From Clostridia bacterium (GTDB lineage: Bacteria; Bacillota; Clostridia; Oscillospirales; Acutalibacteraceae), in NCBI GenBank assembly GCA_029007095.1, contig JAQXHF010000079.1, forward strand, positions 1 through 38,883: 38,883 bases of DNA, in the 5' to 3' direction. The position numbers and the translations under genes are program-made. Shown piece after piece: positions 7,408 through 14,267 of the stretch (the stretch's first letter is position 1; each line of letters begins with the position of its first letter). The notes beneath the pieces are model-generated. The model did not search any database and was not told the DNA's origin. It saw only the letters and a list, made by a program, of their open reading frames with translations.

Positions 7408-7560
7408 CTGCCCTCGCTTTCCGAATCGTATATTTAATATACATTATATATAAGGTAAATTTACAATAAATTGTTTTTTAGTTTCACTCGCAAAATCATT
7501 AGGTATATTAAGTATATAATAAAAAACTAAAAAAGTCCATATCAAAAATTTTAAAAACTA

Positions 7561-7589
7561 TTGACAATCAAGAAAATCTATGATAAGAT
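7561..7589 (+). promoter_or_regulatory. Promoter of the tRNA-Ser pair
   Basis: TTGACA (7561-7566) and TAAGAT (7584-7589) are 17 bp apart. Transcription would begin about 5 nt before the first tRNA. Confidence 0.8.
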
Positions 7590-7601
7590 AATTGAGCATT
7601 C

Positions 7602-7690
7602 GGAGAGATACCGAAGTGGTTATAACGGAACGGTCTTGAAAACCGTCGTATGGCAACATACCGTGGGTTCGAATCCCACTCTCTCCGCCA
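7602..7690 (+). tRNA. tRNA-Ser (anticodon UGA)
   Basis: The acceptor stem GGAGAGA pairs with TCTCTCC, followed by discriminator G and an encoded CCA (7688-7690). The anticodon loop is CTTGAAA, giving UGA for UCN serine codons. A long variable arm (GTATGGCAACATAC) shows the class II structure expected of tRNA-Ser. The T-arm GTGGGTTCGAATCCCAC is canonical. It is the first of two adjacent serine tRNAs. Confidence 0.97.
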
Positions 7691-7694
7691 CATA

Positions 7695-7722
7695 GAATCG
7701 GGTTTCATTTGAAGCCCGATTC
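7695..7722 (+). other. Hairpin between the two serine tRNAs
   Basis: GAATCGGGTTTC and GAAGCCCGATTC pair over 12 bp (one G-U) around an ATTT loop. The downstream AATAATTTTAA is too weak for a confident terminator, so it may be a partial terminator or an RNA-processing hairpin. Confidence 0.55.
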
Positions 7723-7751
7723 AGAATAATTTTAAACAGCGTTACCTACAC

Positions 7752-7842
7752 GGAGAAGTACTCAAGTTGGTGACGAGGCGCCCCTGCTAAGGGCGTAGGT
7801 CGGGTAACCGGCGCGGGAGTTCGAGTCTCCCCTTCTCCGCCA
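7752..7842 (+). tRNA. tRNA-Ser (anticodon GCU)
   Basis: The acceptor stem GGAGAAG pairs with CTTCTCC and the 3' CCA is encoded. The anticodon loop is CTGCTAA, giving GCU for AGY serine codons. The long variable arm (GTCGGGTAACCGGC) again marks a class II tRNA. It probably shares the promoter of the preceding tRNA. Confidence 0.97.
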
Positions 7843-7884
7843 AAAATAACCGTCATTTCGATACAACGGAATGGCGGTTATTTT
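7843..7884 (+). terminator. Terminator after the tRNA pair
   Basis: AAAATAACCGTCATT and AATGGCGGTTATTTT form a 15-bp stem with one G-U pair, starting right behind the tRNA CCA. The U-rich side is part of the stem, so the site may work in both directions. The 160 bp between here and the cysK promoter hold nothing else I can recognise. Confidence 0.8.
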
Positions 7885-8045
7885 ATATTTAAAATCATCA
7901 TATTCAAAAAATCCGGTTAAGGAAAGATTTGTTGATAAAGTCACGCTATTCTTCCACAAAAAGGAAATAATTTAGTTTGCCGGGAAATCGGAAAAATCAA
8001 TACCGTTCAATAGATTATTCCTATATAACAATCTTGCAGAAAATA

Positions 8046-8074
8046 TTGACAAAGCGATATTTCGGTGTTATAAT
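8046..8074 (+). promoter_or_regulatory. cysK promoter (perfect consensus)
   Basis: TTGACA (8046-8051), 17 bp, then TATAAT (8069-8074). A promoter this strong in front of a biosynthetic gene usually needs a repressor, which fits the palindrome directly downstream. Confidence 0.92.
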
Positions 8075-8075
8075 G

Positions 8076-8101
8076 CCTATCAAACAGGTAGGTTTGATAG
8101 G
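8076..8101. promoter_or_regulatory. Operator-like palindrome over the cysK transcription start
   Basis: CCTATCAAAC and GTTTGATAGG form a perfect 10-bp inverted repeat around AGGTAG. It starts 1 bp after the -10 box and covers the predicted start site near 8081. Position and symmetry fit a repressor site. The nearby Rrf2-family gene is the obvious candidate regulator, but binding is inferred. Confidence 0.65.
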
Positions 8102-8137
8102 AAATCGGCCACCCAATATTTTTCAGGAGATGTTATT

Positions 8138-9067
8138 ATGAAAATTTATGAACAAATTACCGATTTAATCGGTTCAACTCCGCTTGTAAAGCTTAAAAAC
8201 TACTCTGCAAAGCGTGAGCTTGAAGCTACAATTCTCGCTAAGGTTGAGTTTTTCAATCCCGCCGGCAGCGTTAAGGACAGAATCGCCAAGGCTATGCTCG
8301 ACGAGGCAGAAGCTAAGGGGCTTTTAAAACCCGATTCGGTTATAATTGAACCGACAAGTGGAAACACGGGTATAGGACTCGCTTCCGTTGCGGCAGCAAG
8401 AGGATACAAGGTCATTCTTACTATGCCGGAAACAATGAGCGTTGAGCGCAGAAATCTATTAAAGGCATACGGAGCGCAGCTTGTACTTACCGACGGTGCA
8501 AAAGGAATGAAAGGCGCTATCGCAAAAGCAAATGAGCTTGCCGCAGAAACTCCGAACAGCTTTGTTCCGGGACAATTTACAAACAAAGCTAACCCGGAAA
8601 TACACAAGAAAACAACAGGTCCGGAAATCTGGCAGGATACCGACGGCAAGGTTGATATCTTCGTTGCCGGAGTCGGCACAGGCGGTACTGTTTCGGGAGT
8701 CGGTGAATATCTTAAATCACAAAATCCGAATGTAAAAGTCGTTGCCGTAGAGCCTGCTACATCACCCGTTCTTTCAAAAGGTACTCCCGGTCCGCATAAG
8801 ATTCAGGGAATCGGCGCAGGCTTCGTTCCCGAAACTCTCAATACCGGAGTCTATGATGAAATCATTACGGTCGAGAACGAGGACGCATTTGCAACAGGCA
8901 GAGCACTCGCAAGAGAGGACGGATTGCTTGTCGGTATTTCCTCAGGCGCGGCAGTATTTGCAGCTACCGAATTAGCCAAGAGACCTGAAAACAAAGGAAA
9001 GACGATAGTCGCCCTCCTCCCCGATACAGGTGAGCGCTATCTTTCAACACCGATGTTTGCAGAATAA
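8138..9067 (+). CDS. cysK: Cysteine synthase A (O-acetylserine sulfhydrylase)
   Basis: The enzyme makes L-cysteine from O-acetylserine and sulfide using pyridoxal phosphate. The 309-residue length is normal. [10 protein letters not shown] carries the PLP-binding lysine (K46). PTSGNTGIG (72-80) is the substrate-binding loop, and [12 protein letters not shown] is the phosphate-binding glycine loop. [10 protein letters not shown] holds the serine that contacts the PLP ring nitrogen. The start follows AGGAG by 8 nt. It is monocistronic: its own promoter and operator-like site lie upstream and a terminator follows 18 bp after the stop. The C-terminus is short, without the tail that CysE binding uses in enterobacteria. 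Confidence 0.97.
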   Translation: MKIYEQITDLIGSTPLVKLKNYSAKRELEATILAKVEFFNPAGSVKDRIAKAMLDEAEAKGLLKPDSVIIEPTSGNTGIGLASVAAARGYKVILTMPETMSVERRNLLKAYGAQLVLTDGAKGMKGAIAKANELAAETPNSFVPGQFTNKANPEIHKKTTGPEIWQDTDGKVDIFVAGVGTGGTVSGVGEYLKSQNPNVKVVAVEPATSPVLSKGTPGPHKIQGIGAGFVPETLNTGVYDEIITVENEDAFATGRALAREDGLLVGISSGAAVFAATELAKRPENKGKTIVALLPDTGERYLSTPMFAE

Positions 9068-9085
9068 AGCAATTTAATATAGCAA

Positions 9086-9125
9086 CGGACTGCCGCAACC
9101 GATTGATTGCGACAGTCCGATTTTT
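9086..9125 (+). terminator. cysK terminator
   Basis: The stem CGGACTG/CAGTCCG extends through CGCAA/TTGCG with one mismatch and is followed by TTTTT on the plus strand. It lies between convergent genes, and the T-run reaches the stop codon of the Rrf2 gene. Confidence 0.88.
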
Positions 9126-9562
9126 CATATACAGTAATCATTTCCGTAAAGGTCTTCTTGGCGGTTCACAATGTCCTGCAAGGTAATTGAATCAAGATAT
9201 TCATTGATAACCTTGTTAAGTCCCTGCCATATCGGCAAGGTTGGACAGGTTGCGCTCCTTGCACAGTCATTAGGTTCATGCTCTACACAAGGGACGGGAG
9301 CTAAACTTCCCTCGGTAAGGCGCAAAATCATACCGACCGTATATTTGTCAGGCGTATCGGCTAACATATATCCGCCCTGATAACCTCGATTGGTTTTGAG
9401 TATATCCGAACGGTTAACTATCGGTACGATCTGTTCAAGATATTTTTTGGATATATTCTGCCTTTCGGCAATATCTTTAAGCGCAACATAACCGTCATTT
9501 TTATGCTCTGCCAAATCAATAAGCATCCGCAAAGCATAACGGCCTTTTGTTGAAATTTTCAT
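9125..9562 (-). CDS. Rrf2/IscR-family transcriptional regulator with three clustered cysteines
   Basis: This is a 145-residue winged-helix repressor. MKISTKGRYALRMLIDLA is the family N-terminus, and the recognition helix region is IAERQNISKKYLEQI (31-45), followed by the wing NRGYQGGY. Cys 92, 100 and 106 (PC-x7-C-x5-C) occupy the IscR Fe-S cluster region, so the protein probably carries an Fe-S cluster or senses redox state. CymR-type cysteine regulators lack these cysteines. It is the last gene of a unit with folT and a nitroreductase and converges on cysK, whose promoter holds a palindrome. The ATG has AGGAGATG upstream. IscR-like is the better family call; the target genes are inferred. 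Confidence 0.9.
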   Translation of the reverse strand: MKISTKGRYALRMLIDLAEHKNDGYVALKDIAERQNISKKYLEQIVPIVNRSDILKTNRGYQGGYMLADTPDKYTVGMILRLTEGSLAPVPCVEHEPNDCARSATCPTLPIWQGLNKVINEYLDSITLQDIVNRQEDLYGNDYCI

Positions 9563-9604
9563 TTTTCCATCTCCTATTAAGATAAAACTTGCCGGAAAAA
9601 TAAA

Positions 9605-10276
9605 TTATTGCTTCCACTTGAAATTTTCTTTGCCTGCTCCGACCTCAAAATGATATTTCACGATGCCCAAATCGACATAGGAGTAAAAACCTCCGTCCGA
9701 TTTAACCGTAACATTATCGCCGTTAAACGAGAAAAAGAATTTCTGCTGATTCATCGCAGTAGGCGCGAGCAACGCCGCTTCCATTCCCGATTTGAACCAT
9801 TCGGGCGCATTTTCAAAGTTACTGCAAAGCTCGGACATCTGCTTTGATTTGTGAGGAACTCCGCTATCCGTGCCCTTTCCGACCGAAAGCACACAAACAA
9901 TTTTATCATCGCTGTCGAGTCCGCTGTTTTTCTTAGCTTCGGACTTTGAAAAGCTCATTGCAACCCAGCAGGTGTTAAGTCCGAGCGTCTGGGCTTTTAT
10001 TGCAATTTTTTCACCGTAATATCCGACTCTTTCATCAAGATTATAGTCAGACTTATTTCCTGCAAGAACGATATAATTTCTCACACCGCTGAATTTGCGT
10101 GACATCAAGCCGCCAAAAGCCTTAGGTTCATCGGTAACAAGCCGGATTTTCATTCCGCTTTCTTCATTGCAATGCACAATCATTTTTTTAAGTTCGGCGG
10201 TCGCTTCTTTTGACAGCTTATCGTCGGTATAAGAGCGCACAGAATGTCTTTCTCTTATTGCCTGCAAATCCGTCAT
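9605..10276 (-). CDS. TM1586-type nitroreductase-family flavoprotein
   Basis: The track start is a TTG; the ATG at 10276, preceded by AAAGGT, begins the conserved IRERHSVRSYTD and gives 223 residues. The N-terminal R-x-S-V-R-x-Y block contacts FMN phosphate in this fold. The later LLAPTAMNQQKFFFSF is the second half of a duplicated nitroreductase-like domain, as in the TM1586 group. GLNTCWVAMSF is the conserved core strand. The natural substrate is unknown; members reduce nitro compounds, quinones or flavins. It lies 54 bp behind folT and 42 bp before the Rrf2 gene, so it is probably transcribed with both. Confidence 0.85.
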   Translation of the reverse strand: MTDLQAIRERHSVRSYTDDKLSKEATAELKKMIVHCNEESGMKIRLVTDEPKAFGGLMSRKFSGVRNYIVLAGNKSDYNLDERVGYYGEKIAIKAQTLGLNTCWVAMSFSKSEAKKNSGLDSDDKIVCVLSVGKGTDSGVPHKSKQMSELCSNFENAPEWFKSGMEAALLAPTAMNQQKFFFSFNGDNVTVKSDGGFYSYVDLGIVKYHFEVGAGKENFKWKQ

Positions 10277-10330
10277 AGGAATCCGACCTTTCTTAAAATA
10301 ATATTTTGGCAAGATAAGAAGATGTTAAAA

Positions 10331-10846
10331 TTATTTAAGCTTCAGCTTTTCACCGAGCTTGACCTTGTATAAGAAAATGAAGGCTATAATGAACTCAGAC
10401 ACAGACATAATTGCAGTCTGCACAAGTCTCGTGATAAACATTTCCTTGTACGGAGTGCCGTAAAGCATGGAAATCCACAGCGTATCAAGGAACTGTCCGA
10501 TTAAAACTCTCCTGATGAGAACGGCGGCAATAATTCTCGGAACCGAGCATTTCTTGTAAAGGAATAATCCGTAAACCAATCCGACCAATGCCGCCGAAAA
10601 GGTGAATCCCGGAAAAAATGCGCCAATCGGGAAAAGTAACGCGCCGATTAAATCCGATATCGACGCAACGACCACGCCGTAAACAGGGCCGAAAAGATAA
10701 GAAACCAACATAACCGGAATGAAAGAAAATCCGATTTTAATGTTGTATAGCTGAATTGACAGCCATCTCGACAGCACTATTTCAAGCGCTATCATAACGG
10801 CTGATACCGCTATTTTTTTCGTTATGTCTTTGCTTTTGTTTGTCAT
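10331..10846 (-). CDS. folT: Folate-type ECF transporter S component
   Basis: The start at 10846 follows AGGAGG by 8 nt; the longer track frame begins inside the riboswitch platform. The 171-residue protein has about six hydrophobic helices. It carries the FolT signatures SRWLSIQLYNIKIGFSF and LFGPVYGVVVASISDLIGAL, and the AALVG segment of the substrate-binding subunit. It would use a shared EcfAA'T energy module encoded elsewhere. The strongest support for folate specificity is the tetrahydrofolate riboswitch directly upstream. Confidence 0.93.
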   Translation of the reverse strand: MTNKSKDITKKIAVSAVMIALEIVLSRWLSIQLYNIKIGFSFIPVMLVSYLFGPVYGVVVASISDLIGALLFPIGAFFPGFTFSAALVGLVYGLFLYKKCSVPRIIAAVLIRRVLIGQFLDTLWISMLYGTPYKEMFITRLVQTAIMSVSEFIIAFIFLYKVKLGEKLKLK

Positions 10847-10853
10847 AAAAAAT

Positions 10854-10903
10854 ACCTCCTTACATCCATTGTTGAATAATAAGGAGCGCACTCTCTATTA
10901 TTC
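10854..10903 (-). promoter_or_regulatory. Translational expression platform of the folT riboswitch
   Basis: The folT ribosome-binding region TAAGGAG (complement of 10856-10862) is perfectly complementary to CTCCTTA (complement of 10880-10886). CTCCTTA is also the 3' side of an alternative hairpin, 10874-10903, built from GAATAATA/TATTATTC plus four inner pairs. The first bases of that hairpin overlap the closing P1 stem of the aptamer. Ligand binding should therefore break the hairpin, release CTCCTTA and hide the ribosome-binding site. There is no U-run, so control looks translational. Confidence 0.65.
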
Positions 10904-10996
10904 AGCGGGATGCAACGGCTGCACCGCAAGAATTCTTTTCGTCCGACGGACAACTCCCCGTTCCGTCGGCACTTAACGCGCAACCGTCTACTCTGA
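10903..10996 (-). ncRNA. Tetrahydrofolate (THF) riboswitch aptamer
   Basis: The minus strand shows the class signatures AGAGTAGA at the 5' end, GCGCGTTAAGTG, CTTGCGGTGCA and CCGTTGCATCCCGCT at the 3' end. Pairing is consistent: a stem ACGGTTGC/GCAGCCGT (one G-U), a hairpin CCGACGG/CCGTCGG, and a closing TTCAG/CTGAA. The element lies between a good promoter and the folT start codon, its usual genomic place in Clostridia. Confidence 0.92.
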
Positions 10997-11007
10997 AATT
11001 TTGTATT

Positions 11008-11036
11008 ATTCTATCACATTTATTTAGGTTTGTAAA
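11008..11036 (-). promoter_or_regulatory. Promoter of the folT unit
   Basis: TTTACA (11031-11036), 17 bp, TAGAAT (11008-11013). The predicted start near 11001 lies a few bases before the riboswitch 5' end. It overlaps the tail of the upstream glycosyltransferase gene, and I see no terminator between them. Confidence 0.82.
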
Positions 11037-11039
11037 TAG

Positions 11040-11963
11040 CTATTTAGCGTCATACCCGTTTATTTTCATAAATTCGCCTGATTTTTTCTTTATATAAACA
11101 GTCAGCATAGCTCCAAAAGGTATGGCGGCAACTGTCAGCAATTTTTTAGGCGATTCTTTGATAAAATTCTTGTTTTTTGAAATTATACTGCTCGAAACAT
11201 AATGAATACAATTTCTGAAAACATCCTTTAAATCGTTATTATCTTTCATACTCTCTTTGCGTACAAAAGCAAAGCCCTTAGGATTCAAAAGATACTGTCG
11301 GTACATATTTGTGCTTGAACCGTCCTCCATATACTCGACGACGCAAACAGGCTCATTAAGTATTATCATAGTGTATTCTTTGTCGGCTTTTTCGTATTTA
11401 TATGCGAGTGAAACATATTTTTCACCGTCGAATTCGGGATACGGCGGATATTTTTTCATAACATCCGTTCTGTAAACAAGCTTTTTATCTCCCTTTCCGC
11501 CCCTTTTATAATATCCGCCGAGAGTCGTATCAAAGCGGTCGTCTTCGAGCGGTTTGCCGATAATTTTGCCGTTCTCCGCCATATCGCAAGCGATAATTCC
11601 CGAATATTTTTCGTTTCCGTTCTTCTTCCAGCAAGAAACAATTTTCTCTACGGCGTCATCGGTCATATAATCGTCAGAGTCAATGCATACATTTAATTCC
11701 GTATTTATATTTTCATAAGCCGTATTGTGCGCCGTATGCATTCCGCCATTCTTTTTATAGACATATTTAATTTCAAAGCCGTTGTCTTTCTTTTGCCACT
11801 CGTGTATAAGCTCGGCAGTATTGTCTGTCGAACCGTCATCAACCACAAGCCAGACAAAATCCTTACAGGTCTGTCTTAAAAGGCTTTCATAACAGCGATT
11901 TATCGAATATGCCCTATTGTAAGCGGGTGTAAAAACCGTCAGCGTTTTATTTGCAGTATTCAT
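11040..11963 (-). CDS. GT-A (family 2) glycosyltransferase
   Basis: The start is set at 11963 (307 residues), with GAGGAG 10 nt upstream and a 17-bp overlap with the preceding GT4 gene; the longer frame has no such support. The N-terminal domain has TVFTPAYNRAYSI, VDDGSTDNT (42-49) for the nucleotide and DSDD (95-98) as the metal-binding DxD-like motif. A basic, hydrophobic stretch near 279-295 may touch the membrane. It should transfer a sugar from a nucleotide donor at the inner face of the membrane. Third gene of a coupled glycosyltransferase trio. Confidence 0.92.
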   Translation of the reverse strand: MNTANKTLTVFTPAYNRAYSINRCYESLLRQTCKDFVWLVVDDGSTDNTAELIHEWQKKDNGFEIKYVYKKNGGMHTAHNTAYENINTELNVCIDSDDYMTDDAVEKIVSCWKKNGNEKYSGIIACDMAENGKIIGKPLEDDRFDTTLGGYYKRGGKGDKKLVYRTDVMKKYPPYPEFDGEKYVSLAYKYEKADKEYTMIILNEPVCVVEYMEDGSSTNMYRQYLLNPKGFAFVRKESMKDNNDLKDVFRNCIHYVSSSIISKNKNFIKESPKKLLTVAAIPFGAMLTVYIKKKSGEFMKINGYDAK

Positions 11964-13083
11964 TGATATAAAACTCCTCAAGCCATTTTGCGTTTTCCTC
12001 AATGTCAAACTTCTTTTTAACTATTGTTTCGTATGTATCTTTGCGCTCATAACCGTCGGCAAATTTAAGCACCTCGTCCGCCCACACGCCGGGGGTTTCG
12101 TCCAAAGGAACTGTCACTATATTTTTTGTAATTTTGCAATCCTTGGGTACAGCGTCCGAAATGACGCATTTTATTCCCGACGCCTGAGCCTCAACCAATG
12201 TCACGGGCAAGCCCTCATACAACGACGGAAAAAGGAACACATCGGAAGCAAGAAGCAAATCGTTTATATCGTCGCGCACTCCGAGGAAACGGACGCAGTC
12301 ACCGAGGCCGAACTTCTCCGCCTTTTGCATAATGCGCTCGCGCAACTCACCGTCGCCGGCAAGGAGCAAAACCGAATCAGGATTTTTATAATGAATGAGA
12401 TTAAAAATATCAAGAATGAAATTGTGATTTTTCTGAGCGTTAAATCTGCCGACATTTATAACCGTAAACTTACCGTCAAGATTCATTTCACGGCGAAGAT
12501 CAGCAGCTTTTTTCCTATTCCAGCGGAATTTATCCGCTTCGATAGCATTGTTCATCATTATAAACTTACGCTTTGCGCGTCTGCCGAAAAGCCATTTCCC
12601 GGCGTCCATACCGCATACAAAACGGTAATCCGTATATTTCCTTATTTTATGCTTGAAAACAAACCTGACAATATCCTTGGCTTTCTCCGACAGAGTTTCA
12701 CTTTTGAAATTCGGGGCATTATGCGCGTGGCAAATAGTGCATTTAACTCCGTGTTCCTTTGCGATTTTAAAGGCAAAATATCCAAGCTCGGACATATGAG
12801 AATGAACTATGAGATACTCCGGGTGCTCGTCAAAAAACTGATTAAGCTGAGCCTTATACTTCTTGAAATTTTTGGGATAAATCGGGCATAGACGATATAT
12901 TTTTCCGCCGAGAGCTTCAATTTCATCATCATAATCGCCCCGTTCCTCCCGATGAACTATAAAATCAAACTGCACTTTTGAGCGGTCGATTCTGCGGTAA
13001 TAATTCATTACCATTGTTTCCGCTCCGCCGCGGTTCATAATTGTAAATAAGTTTAAAATTCTAATCGGTTCGCCCATTTTCAT
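11947..13083 (-). CDS. GT-B (family 4) glycosyltransferase
   Basis: The 378-residue retaining-type glycosyltransferase shows NRGGAETMVMNYYRR (17-31) in the acceptor domain. The donor domain has GRFNAQKNH (212-220), LLLAGDGELRE and the E-x7-E signature EGLPVTLVE (290-298). Its ATGA start overlaps the stop of the upstream GT2 gene, indicating translational coupling. ATG codons at positions 1 and 3 are both possible. Donor and acceptor cannot be told from sequence; capsule, teichoic-acid-like or exopolysaccharide synthesis is the usual setting. Confidence 0.93.
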   Translation of the reverse strand: MKMGEPIRILNLFTIMNRGGAETMVMNYYRRIDRSKVQFDFIVHREERGDYDDEIEALGGKIYRLCPIYPKNFKKYKAQLNQFFDEHPEYLIVHSHMSELGYFAFKIAKEHGVKCTICHAHNAPNFKSETLSEKAKDIVRFVFKHKIRKYTDYRFVCGMDAGKWLFGRRAKRKFIMMNNAIEADKFRWNRKKAADLRREMNLDGKFTVINVGRFNAQKNHNFILDIFNLIHYKNPDSVLLLAGDGELRERIMQKAEKFGLGDCVRFLGVRDDINDLLLASDVFLFPSLYEGLPVTLVEAQASGIKCVISDAVPKDCKITKNIVTVPLDETPGVWADEVLKFADGYERKDTYETIVKKKFDIEENAKWLEEFYINEYCK

Positions 13084-14120
13084 CGTCCTATCATAAATTG
13101 AATTATCAAAAGAAGTATATAAACTCCCGCAGCCAGTTTATGCTTGCAAAGAGTGAAAAATATTTTCCAATGAATCGGGAAAAAGCTCAAATCAAGCTTT
13201 GAATACGCTTTGGAATATCTGTCGCTCGATAGAATTGTTTTTATGTTTTTTATTCTCTCCGACGCGCCTTTTTTATTGCAAAGCTCATTCAGTCCCAATC
13301 CGATTATGCTAAGGCACACACGGTTATAAAACGCTTCTTCATAAAGATTTCCTTTATCCGATATGTAGCTCTGCATTTTATCGTAAAGCAAGCTCCATTG
13401 GGAGTATAGCTTCGGTTTATATTTCTTTGTAAGCGAGGTTTCGTTATCCTTTCGATAATGATTAAAAGGTTTATTTATAAACACGGTTTTACTGACAAAA
13501 CCGAAATAATACAGATTAAAAAGCGCGTCTTCCGTTCCGATAAGTTTGGTGTCAACGAACTTCAAGTTATTATTCACAATTATGTCACGGCAATACAGCT
13601 TTCCCCACGCCGTAACTATTGAGTCTGCGTTTTCCGGGTTTGACAGCTCCTCTCCGACAAGTCCGACAATTCTGCGATGAATCATTGTTTCCGTGTGTTC
13701 ACGGTCAAAAACCATATCGGAATCAAATATTTTTTTTACCGAAGAAGCGTCCCCGAATTCTCTGACATAGCCCCACATAACCGCCTGAGCCGAATTCTTT
13801 TCCGCGGCTTCTACTGCCTGTCCGACCGTTTCAATATCTATCCAATCATCGCCGTCAAGGAAAACAATGTAATCCCCTGTCGCGTAGCCGATTCCTGTAT
13901 TCCGCGCACCGGAAAGGCCTTGATTTTCCTGATGAATTACACGAATTCTGCTGTCCTTATCTGCGAAAGACGAAAGTATATCGGGACTTGAATCTGTGGA
14001 ACCGTCGTCAACACAAATAATCTCAATATTTTCATAGCTTTGTCCGACCGCGCTTTCCATGCATTTCGGCAAATATGCTTCAACATTATAAACAGGAATA
14101 ATAACACTAACCTTTTTCAT
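13080..14120 (-). CDS. GT-A (family 2) glycosyltransferase with C-terminal membrane helix
   Basis: The first gene of the trio starts behind GGAGG. VSVIIPVYNVEAYL opens the GT-A fold, VDDGSTDSS (37-45) binds the nucleotide and DGDDW (89-93) supplies the metal site. GLSGARNTGI is another family hallmark. Residues about 329-345 form a hydrophobic helix, so the enzyme is probably tethered to the membrane. The 346-residue size is normal for this cell-wall polysaccharide group. No polymerase or flippase gene is nearby, so the trio may extend a glycan made elsewhere. Confidence 0.93.
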   Translation of the reverse strand: MKKVSVIIPVYNVEAYLPKCMESAVGQSYENIEIICVDDGSTDSSPDILSSFADKDSRIRVIHQENQGLSGARNTGIGYATGDYIVFLDGDDWIDIETVGQAVEAAEKNSAQAVMWGYVREFGDASSVKKIFDSDMVFDREHTETMIHRRIVGLVGEELSNPENADSIVTAWGKLYCRDIIVNNNLKFVDTKLIGTEDALFNLYYFGFVSKTVFINKPFNHYRKDNETSLTKKYKPKLYSQWSLLYDKMQSYISDKGNLYEEAFYNRVCLSIIGLGLNELCNKKGASERIKNIKTILSSDRYSKAYSKLDLSFFPIHWKIFFTLCKHKLAAGVYILLLIIQFMIGR

Positions 14121-14157
14121 ATTTGCCTCCGTTCAGACAATCTTTTAATATATTTTG

Positions 14158-14186
14158 ATTTTAACACAAACTATTTTATATTTCAA
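14158..14186 (-). promoter_or_regulatory. Promoter of the glycosyltransferase trio
   Basis: TTGAAA (14181-14186), 17 bp, TAAAAT (14158-14163), just downstream of the ileS terminator. The leader is about 30 nt. Confidence 0.85.
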
Positions 14187-14211
14187 TACATATAATTCAT
14201 ACAGCAAAAAT

Positions 14212-14252
14212 AAAGCAGCCTAAACAGATTTTTAATCTGTATAAGCTGCTTT
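14212..14252 (-). terminator. ileS terminator
   Basis: AAAGCAGC/GCTGCTTT is the outer stem and ACAGATT/AATCTGT the inner stem, followed on the minus strand by ATTTTT. It lies 15 nt after the ileS stop. Confidence 0.9.
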
Positions 14253-14267
14253 TTGTGTCTTAATCTG

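Noticed and set aside
7762-7959. 65-aa minus-strand ORF across the tRNA-Ser region
   Set aside because: It is the complement of tRNA-Ser(GCU) and its terminator; such tRNA-antisense peptides are a common false gene call.
8200-8679. 159-aa minus-strand ORF inside cysK
   Set aside because: It is antisense to a conserved enzyme gene, has low-complexity Ser/Ala composition, and lacks a ribosome-binding site.
12325-12891. 188-aa plus-strand ORF opposite the GT4 gene
   Set aside because: It is fully antisense to a well-supported glycosyltransferase and has no promoter or ribosome-binding site.
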